The translations under genes were made by a program, and so were the position numbers. From positions 1-30,443 of the forward strand of contig JBMSQF010000031.1 in assembly GCA_049423145.1 (NCBI GenBank): DNA of 30,443 bases, in the 5' to 3' direction. The DNA comes from RFTU01 sp049423145 (GTDB lineage: Bacteria > Pseudomonadota > Gammaproteobacteria > Burkholderiales > Burkholderiaceae_C). The notes below the pieces were generated by a model. The model was not told where the DNA came from and did not search any database. It worked only from the letters and a program-made list of their open reading frames with translations. Below, piece by piece: positions 25,320 through 30,443 of the stretch. Within the stretch, counting starts at the first letter, position 1, and every line of letters begins with the position of its first letter.

Positions 25320-27929
25320 TCAGACCGTCACATCCTTGGCCACTTCAGCGTACTCCTCGATCTGGTCGAAATTCATGTAGCGGTAAATGTTCGCGGCGTC
25401 CTTATTGATGATGCCAACCGCTTCCTGATACTCGGCCAGTGTCGGGATGCGGCCCAGCTTGGAGCAGACCGCCGCCAACTCGGCCGAGCCCAGGAACACA
25501 TTGGTGTTCTTGCCCAGCCGGTTGGGGAAGTTGCGCGTACTCGTGGACATGACCGTGGCGCCTTCGCGCACCTGGGCCTGGTTGCCCATGCACAGACTGC
25601 AGCCCGGCATTTCGGTACGGGCACCCGCGGTCCCGAAGGTGGCGTAGTGGCCCTCCTTGATGAGCTCGCTCTCGTCCATCTTCGTCGGCGGCGCCACCCA
25701 CAGTTTCACCGGAATGTCGCGCGCACCCCCAAGGACCTTGGCCGCGGCTCGGAAGTGGCCGATGTTGGTCATGCACGAGCCGATGAAGGCCTCATCGATG
25801 GGCGTGCCGGCGACTTCGCTCATGAACTTGGCATCGTCCGGATCGTTGGGGCAGCAGACGATGGGTTCCTTGATCTCGGCCAGATCGATATCGATCACCG
25901 CCGCGTATTCAGCGTCCTGATCGGCCTCAAGCAATTCGGGCTTGGCCAGCCAGGCTTCCACCGACTTGATACGGCGCTCCAGCGCGCGCTTGTCCTGGTA
26001 GCCGTTGGCAATCATGTTCTTCATCAGGACGATATTCGAGTTCAGGTACTCGATGATCGGCTCCTTGTTGAGCTTGATCGTGCATCCGGCTGCGCTGCGT
26101 TCTGCGGAAGCATCGCTGAGCTCGAACGCCTGCTCCACTTTCAGGTCGGGCAGGCCTTCGATTTCCAGCACACGGCCGCTGAAGATGTTCTTCTTGCCCT
26201 GCTTGGCCACGGTGAGCAGTCCCGCCTTGATGGCGTACAGCGGAATGGCATGGACCAAGTCACGAAGCGTGACGCCCGGCTGCATCTGGCCCTTGAAGCG
26301 AACCAGCACGGATTCGGGCATGTCCAGCGGCATGACGCCCGTGGCCGCACCGAAGGCCACCAGACCCGAGCCCGCAGGGAAGGAGATGCCGATGGGAAAG
26401 CGCGTGTGCGAGTCGCCGCCGGTGCCCACCGTATCGGGCAGCAGCAGGCGGTTGAGCCAGGAGTGGATGACGCCATCGCCCGGGCGCAGGGCCACGCCGC
26501 CGCGGTTGCTGATGAAGTTCGGCAGCTCGCGGTGCATCTTGACGTCTACGGCCTTGGGGTAGGCGGCCGTGTGGCAGAAGGACTGCATGACCATATCAGC
26601 GCTGAAGCCGAGGCAGGCCAGGTCTTTGAGCTCATCGCGTGTCATGGGGCCGGTGGTGTCCTGGGACCCTACGGTGGTCATCCGCGGCTCGCAATAGGTG
26701 CCGGGGCGGATGCCCTGCTGATGCCCGCCCACGACGGGCAAGCCACAGGCGCGGCCCACCATCTTTTGGGCCAGCGTGTATCCTTTGCCGGTGTCCTTGG
26801 GCGCCTGCGGCAGGCGGAAGGCGGTTGACGCGGGAAGGCCAAGAAAATCGCGCGCCTTGGCCGTGAGTGAGCGGCCGATGATGAGGTTGATGCGGCCACC
26901 GGCGCGCACTTCATCGAGCAGCACCTCGCTCTTGAGCTTGAACTCGGCCACGGTGCTTCCGGCCTTGGTGATCTTGCCGTCATAGGGCAGGACTTCGATC
27001 ACATCGCCCATCTCGAGCGTGCCCACATCGACCTCAATGGGCAGCGACCCGGAGTCTTCCTGCGTGTTGAAGAAGATGGGGGCGATCTTGCCGCCCAGCG
27101 TGACACCGCCAAAGCGCTTGTTGGGCACGAAGGGGATGTCCTGGCCAGTGGCCCAGATCACGCTGTTGGTGGCGCTCTTGCGCGATGAACCTGTGCCGAC
27201 CACGTCGCCGACATAGGCCACGAGGTGTCCCTTCTTCTTGAGGTCTTCGATGAATTGCATGGGGCCCCGCTTGCCATCCTCCTCGGGCTTGAAGGCCGCA
27301 TCAGGCCGGGTGTTCTTGAGCATGGCCAGGTAGTGCAGCGGAATGTCGGGGCGGCTCCACGCATCCGGCGCCGGTGAGAGGTCGTCGGTGTTGGTCTCGC
27401 CCGGCACCTTGAAAACCGTGACGGTGATGGACTTGGGTACTTCTGGGCGTGAAGTGAACCATTCGGCATCGGCCCAGCTTTGCATCACGGCCTGGGCCTT
27501 GGCGTTGCCCGCGCGGGCCTTCTCGGCCACGTCGTTGAAGTAGTCGAACATGAGCAGGGTCTTCTTCAGTCCCTGGGCGGCGGTTTCCGCCACGGCGGGC
27601 TCAGCATCGTCGAGCAATTCGATCAGCGGGTGCACGTTGTAGCCCCCGACCATGGTGCCCAGCAGTTCGGTGGCCTTGGCGCGGCTGATCAATGCCACTT
27701 GTTCGTCGCCGTGTGCAAGGGCAGCCAAGAAGGAGGCTTTGACCTTGGCCGCATCGTCCACGCCGGGAGGAACGCGGTGGGTCAGCAGGTCCAGCAGAAA
27801 AGCATCCTCGCCGGCCGGCGGGTTCTTGATCAGTTCGATCAGTGAGGCAACCTGCTTGGCGTCCAGTGGAAGGGGCGGGATGCCCAAGGCGGCGCGTTCG
27901 GCGACATGGGCTCGGTAGGCTTGCAGCAT
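25320..27929 (-). CDS. acnB: Aconitate hydratase B
   Basis: TCA-cycle enzyme interconverting citrate and isocitrate through a [4Fe-4S] cluster. 869 residues (E. coli AcnB 865). The N-terminal HEAT-like helical domain typical of AcnB, absent from AcnA, is present (MLQAYRAHVAERAALGIPPLPL...). The cluster cysteines are C719 in FIGSCMTNIGH and C777/C780 in PGCSLCMGNQAQ. GDSHTRFPIGISFPAGSGLVAFGAATG and the final EYAEVAKDVTV region also fit. The start ATG 27929 has GGAGCC upstream. It has its own 58-base leader with a palindrome (27967-27980), so it can be expressed apart from the mdh-side genes that precede it on the same strand. Confidence 0.97.
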   Translation of the reverse strand: MLQAYRAHVAERAALGIPPLPLDAKQVASLIELIKNPPAGEDAFLLDLLTHRVPPGVDDAAKVKASFLAALAHGDEQVALISRAKATELLGTMVGGYNVHPLIELLDDAEPAVAETAAQGLKKTLLMFDYFNDVAEKARAGNAKAQAVMQSWADAEWFTSRPEVPKSITVTVFKVPGETNTDDLSPAPDAWSRPDIPLHYLAMLKNTRPDAAFKPEEDGKRGPMQFIEDLKKKGHLVAYVGDVVGTGSSRKSATNSVIWATGQDIPFVPNKRFGGVTLGGKIAPIFFNTQEDSGSLPIEVDVGTLEMGDVIEVLPYDGKITKAGSTVAEFKLKSEVLLDEVRAGGRINLIIGRSLTAKARDFLGLPASTAFRLPQAPKDTGKGYTLAQKMVGRACGLPVVGGHQQGIRPGTYCEPRMTTVGSQDTTGPMTRDELKDLACLGFSADMVMQSFCHTAAYPKAVDVKMHRELPNFISNRGGVALRPGDGVIHSWLNRLLLPDTVGTGGDSHTRFPIGISFPAGSGLVAFGAATGVMPLDMPESVLVRFKGQMQPGVTLRDLVHAIPLYAIKAGLLTVAKQGKKNIFSGRVLEIEGLPDLKVEQAFELSDASAERSAAGCTIKLNKEPIIEYLNSNIVLMKNMIANGYQDKRALERRIKSVEAWLAKPELLEADQDAEYAAVIDIDLAEIKEPIVCCPNDPDDAKFMSEVAGTPIDEAFIGSCMTNIGHFRAAAKVLGGARDIPVKLWVAPPTKMDESELIKEGHYATFGTAGARTEMPGCSLCMGNQAQVREGATVMSTSTRNFPNRLGKNTNVFLGSAELAAVCSKLGRIPTLAEYQEAVGIINKDAANIYRYMNFDQIEEYAEVAKDVTV

Positions 27930-27966
27930 GGTACGGCTCCGGTTCGGGTTTGCTTTGCTATTTTAT

Positions 27967-27980
27967 GTCTTATATAAGAC
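27967..27980. promoter_or_regulatory. Palindromic operator candidate before acnB
   Basis: GTCTTATATAAGAC is a perfect 14-bp palindrome 37 bases upstream of the acnB ATG, in an AT-rich island within GC-rich DNA. It could bind a dimeric repressor; a GntR-type regulator often encoded beside sdh genes in Burkholderiales is one possibility (inference from memory). Its TATATA core could also serve as part of a -10 region. Confidence 0.55.
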
Positions 27981-27987
27981 TTCGCCA

Positions 27988-28731
27988 CTATCTTGCCGCA
28001 GGGGGTTCTGGGGCGGGCGCCGGTGGATCCGCTGGCGGGCGGGTGCTTTCCAGGGGTGCTGAGGACGGCATGGCGGTCAACTGAGGGGAGGGCGCTGAGG
28101 CGGGTGCTGAGGCGGGTGCTGAGGCGGGTGCTGCAGCAGGTGCACCGATGCCGAGCCCTTGGGCGGGGGGCGCGTTGGCAGCCGCTCGTTTGGCTTCGTG
28201 GTGCGCATCATGCAGGCATTCGTCGGCCACGCGTTGGCCCACGCGCGTATCCATGAGCATGCTCTTGAAGGCGATCTGCACCATCAGGTAACGCCCGGTG
28301 ACATCTTCGAGCCGGATGGCGCCGGTGCTGGAGAGCACCGGGCGGGCCGTGATGCTGCGCTTGTCGAATTGGAGGTCGATGTAACCCTCATGCTTGGGGT
28401 GCGCCAGAACGCGGATGGCGCGCTTGAATTCGCACTCGTACTCGCCGATGTGGGTCAGGGAAAAAGCATGCTTCTGAGCCTCGTCGGCCATCGCCAGCGC
28501 GGTTGCAGCGGCCGCAGCGGCTGCGCCGGCTGCCGCTGTGGCCTTTCGGGTGGCCGCGCGGGCGCGTTCAGCCGCCGAAGGGGATGCGTTGGCCGGGGCG
28601 GGTGCTTTCTTCTGCGCAGCCTTGGCGGTGTTGGCGGCCCGTGCGAATTCGGGCACCGTCAGCAGAAGCAATGAAAGTGCGAGGACCATCGGCATACTCG
28701 CTGCACGCAGCGTCCTCAGGAAGCGTTTCAA
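27988..28731 (-). CDS. Hypothetical secreted Ala/Pro-rich protein
   Basis: Function not recognised. 247 residues from TTG 28731, which overlaps the preceding stop (TTGA). Layout: signal peptide (1-32, KRFLRTLRAA... hydrophobic core ...FARA), an Ala/Lys/Arg-rich helical stretch (33-85), a folded-looking core (about 86-185) with YECEFKRAIRV, YIDLQFDKRSITARPVLSSTGAIRLEDV and RVADECLHDAHHEA, and a low-complexity Ala/Ser/Pro tail (about 190-247). The core has two cysteines, one near each end, and a TGAIRL strand. That order loosely recalls MliC-type lysozyme inhibitors, but the match is weak and I would not assign it. The tail contains three APAS repeats from 12-bp DNA repeats. Likely periplasmic. 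It lies between the CoA-lyase-like gene and acnB. Confidence 0.75.
   Translation of the reverse strand: MKRFLRTLRAASMPMVLALSLLLLTVPEFARAANTAKAAQKKAPAPANASPSAAERARAATRKATAAAGAAAAAAATALAMADEAQKHAFSLTHIGEYECEFKRAIRVLAHPKHEGYIDLQFDKRSITARPVLSSTGAIRLEDVTGRYLMVQIAFKSMLMDTRVGQRVADECLHDAHHEAKRAAANAPPAQGLGIGAPAAAPASAPASAPASAPSPQLTAMPSSAPLESTRPPADPPAPAPEPPAAR
28094..28129. repeat. Three tandem 12-bp repeats
   Basis: GCTGAGGCGGGT occurs three times in exact tandem (28094-28105, 28106-28117, 28118-28129), followed by a partial unit. On the minus strand each unit encodes an in-frame four-residue Ala-Pro-Ala-Ser block of the hypothetical secreted protein. Copy number may vary between strains by slippage. 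Confidence 0.85.
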
Positions 28732-29738
28732 GCGTGTTCTCCCTCAAACCAATGGGCCGGCAGATCGCTCGGAATGCGTGATGCAGGACCGTGATCGGTG
28801 CGATGGGCCCGTTGCAGCAGTTGCCAGAAGTAACGGTAGCTTGCGCGGTCGTGCAGCGTGTCCCGGTGGCGCACAGGAGCCCATTGGGCTTCTTCAGCTG
28901 CCATCAGGATCTCAATGGCTTGGGCGATCTCTTCATCCGATGGTGTGAAGGCGGCGACGATGGTCCTGATTTGGTCGGGGTGGATGCTCCACATTCGTGT
29001 GTAGCCAAAGTCCAGCGCGGCCTTTCGGGCGGCGGCTTGCAAAGCCGAGAGGTCCTTGAACTCCGTGACCACACTGTGGGACGGAACCTTGGCGTTGGCA
29101 TGGCAGGCCGCTGCGATTTCCAACTTCGCACGGACCACCAGGGGATGGGTGAACTGCCCGTGGACACCCATGGCGGACTGGGGAATGGCACCCCGGTGGG
29201 CGCTGACGAAGTCCATCAGGCCAAAGGAGAGAGACTGGATGCGCGGATGGGCGGCCAATGTGGACACCTCGCGCAGGGCGCCATGCGTTTCCACCAGCGC
29301 GTGCAGGGGGATGTGGCCGCCGCCCAACGCATCAATGACCGAGGCCGCATGGGCAAGGTCGGCCACGCCCCGCGGTTTGGGGATCATCAAGTAAGCCGGC
29401 GGACGCACGGATGCGATCACCACCCGGGCCACGTCTTCGAAGCGGGCGTGCTGGACATCCAGTAGTCGCACGCCAACCCGACCCCAACGGTTGTCGGCCC
29501 CACCCAGCAGTTCGGCGATCAAGTGGGCATGCTCCACCTCGCCGCCCACCGGCGCACCGTCTTCATTGTCCAGCGTGACATCAAACACGGGTCCGAGTTC
29601 GGCCTGCAGGGCCAGGCTTTTGCGCATGCGGGCCTCGACGCCGCTGTAATGATCGCAAACGGGCAAGGACGACGGGCGATCCTCCTCCTCAAACAGCACC
29701 TGGGCTGGGCTGGCAGAACGGGCGGACAAAGGAGGCAC
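28728..29738 (-). CDS. HpcH/HpaI aldolase-citrate lyase family protein (CoA-ester-lyase-like)
   Basis: 336 residues. The TIM-barrel family that includes citrate lyase beta subunit and malyl-/citramalyl-CoA lyases is indicated by VTLDNEDGAPVGGE (metal-binding acidic motif), LMIPKPRGVADL, LHALVETHGAL and SFGLMDF, followed by a GYTRMWSIHPDQI stretch near the C-terminus, which matches the common WAIHPxQI motif. The likely reaction is cleavage or formation of a C-C bond in a (3S)-malyl-CoA-like thioester, but substrate cannot be read from sequence. The start GTG 29738 is preceded by GAGGTG. The gene lies between mdh and the hypothetical gene upstream of acnB, which places it with TCA-cycle functions. 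A hairpin separates it from mdh. It lacks neighbours for citrate lyase (alpha, gamma subunits), so it is not a fermentative citrate lyase. Confidence 0.82.
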   Translation of the reverse strand: MPPLSARSASPAQVLFEEEDRPSSLPVCDHYSGVEARMRKSLALQAELGPVFDVTLDNEDGAPVGGEVEHAHLIAELLGGADNRWGRVGVRLLDVQHARFEDVARVVIASVRPPAYLMIPKPRGVADLAHAASVIDALGGGHIPLHALVETHGALREVSTLAAHPRIQSLSFGLMDFVSAHRGAIPQSAMGVHGQFTHPLVVRAKLEIAAACHANAKVPSHSVVTEFKDLSALQAAARKAALDFGYTRMWSIHPDQIRTIVAAFTPSDEEIAQAIEILMAAEEAQWAPVRHRDTLHDRASYRYFWQLLQRAHRTDHGPASRIPSDLPAHWFEGEHA

Positions 29739-29758
29739 AGCAACACCTCAAAAGAAGA

Positions 29759-29788
29759 AGGGCCGGTGACCCGAGGGTCGCCGGCCCT
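29759..29788 (-). terminator. Intrinsic terminator or attenuator after mdh
   Basis: On the minus strand AGGGCCGG-C-GACC pairs with GGTC-A/G-CCGGCCCT (about 13 pairs including one G-U, four-base loop), then UCUUCUUUU. This is a good intrinsic terminator for mdh. The GAGGTG ribosome site of the next gene follows at once, so partial read-through may set its level. Confidence 0.7.
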
Positions 29789-29861
29789 GATGGTTCAGGC
29801 CCAACTGTAGTACGCCCGGCGCTGCTTGTGGCTGAAGGGCGCCGCTGGGGTCTGCTGCCGT

Positions 29862-30443
29862 TTACAGCAAGTGCTTCACGCCGTCTTGTTCGCCTTGGAG
29901 TTCGGCCAGTGTCTTGTTGATGCACTCTTGGCTGAAGGCGTCGATCGGCAGGCCGTCGACGATCTTGTACTCGCCATCGGCGCAGGTCACGGGGTAGCCG
30001 AACATCACCTCTTTGGGAATGCCGTATTCGCCGCTTGAGGGCACGCCCATGGTCACCCAGGCGCCATGGGTGCCCAGGGCCCAATCGCGCATGTGGTCGA
30101 TGGCGGCGTTGGCCGCAGACGCCGCCGAGGACAGGCCGCGCGCTTCAATGATGGCCGCACCCCGCTTGCCCACGGTGGGCAGGAACACATCCTTGTTCCA
30201 GGCGTGGTCGTTGATCATGTCCTTTACGCTGACACCATCAATGGTGGCGAAGCGGTAGTCGGCGTACATCGTCGGCGAGTGGTTGCCCCACACAGCCAGG
30301 TTCTTGATGGAGGCCACCGGCTTGCCCGTCTTGGCAGCCAGTTGGCTGAGCGCGCGGTTGTGGTCCAGACGCAGCATGGCGGTGAAGTTCTTGGCCGGCA
30401 GATCGGGCGCGCTCTTCATGGCGATGTAGGCATTGGTGTTGGC
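29862..30443 (-). CDS. mdh: Malate dehydrogenase, N-terminus cut by window edge
   Basis: NAD-dependent malate-to-oxaloacetate oxidation in the TCA cycle. The 193 C-terminal residues are visible; the frame stays open to the window edge, starting ANTNAYIAMKSAPDLP. Markers: NFTAMLRLDHNRALSQLA, NLAVWGNHSPTMYAD (catalytic histidine in GNHSP), the WVTMGVPSSGEYGIPKEVMFGYPV segment and a C-terminal helix ending DGVKHLL. This is the ~329-residue cytosolic-MDH-like form usual in Betaproteobacteria rather than the E. coli form. Followed by a terminator hairpin, then the CoA-ester-lyase-like gene. Confidence 0.94.
   Translation of the reverse strand, partial: ANTNAYIAMKSAPDLPAKNFTAMLRLDHNRALSQLAAKTGKPVASIKNLAVWGNHSPTMYADYRFATIDGVSVKDMINDHAWNKDVFLPTVGKRGAAIIEARGLSSAASAANAAIDHMRDWALGTHGAWVTMGVPSSGEYGIPKEVMFGYPVTCADGEYKIVDGLPIDAFSQECINKTLAELQGEQDGVKHLL

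Noticed and set aside
25299..26828. 509-codon plus-strand frame opposite acnB
   Set aside because: Antisense to the catalytic part of AcnB; translation is His/Gly/Arg-rich and matches no family I know.
29795..29812. TGTAGTACG near 29806 as a fifth operator copy
   Set aside because: Only the left half-site TGTAGT is present; the right half ACTACA is missing, so no dyad.

Overview
The window is GC-rich DNA from a betaproteobacterium. The block on the right edge (mdh, a CoA-ester-lyase-like gene, a small secreted protein gene, acnB) and the protein sequences throughout look like Burkholderiales, probably Comamonadaceae or a close relative. I saw no insertion sequence, phage gene, tRNA, rRNA or CRISPR array, and nearly all of the DNA is coding.

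Bases 1-23020 form one large maltodextrin/starch/glycogen locus built from two convergent gene pairs. At the left edge lies a partial DUF6445-type gene on the minus strand. Divergent from it, malE-malF-malG (617-4303, plus) encode the binding protein and two permeases of a maltose ABC importer. They converge on a minus-strand operon (8335-4233) of malK, a cytoplasmic cyclomaltodextrinase/neopullulanase-like GH13 enzyme, and an exported GH13 amylase whose end overlaps malG. From the other side of the malK promoter region runs glgP-glgB-glgX-malQ (8629-16676, plus): phosphorylase, branching enzyme, debranching enzyme and amylomaltase. This operon converges on, and overlaps by 17 bases, a minus-strand pair of paralogous GH13 lipoproteins (20027-16660). 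Divergent from that pair is a secreted pullulanase (20207-23020).

The inferred pathway is as follows. The lipoprotein amylases and the pullulanase cut starch and limit dextrins outside the inner membrane. MalEFGK imports maltodextrins. MalQ, the GH13 hydrolase and GlgP convert them to glucose and glucose-1-phosphate, while GlgB and GlgX shape and trim stored glycogen. glgC, glgA, a porin or TonB receptor and a regulator gene are not in the window.

The most interesting signal is a shared 15-bp dyad, TGTAGT-AAA-ACTACA. It occurs four times, only beside the promoters of this locus: before malE, between malK and glgP, and twice between the lipoprotein pair and the pullulanase gene. Its geometry resembles sites of RpiR-family HexR. 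The malK-glgP spacer also holds a perfect 20-bp palindrome abutting that dyad and two further inverted repeats.

Bases 23077-25259 carry riboflavin synthase and exonuclease I, overlapping by four bases. Bases 25320-30443 hold a minus-strand TCA-cycle block: mdh (cut by the window edge), an HpcH/HpaI-family gene, an unrecognised Ala/Pro-rich secreted protein, and acnB with a 14-bp palindrome in front of it.
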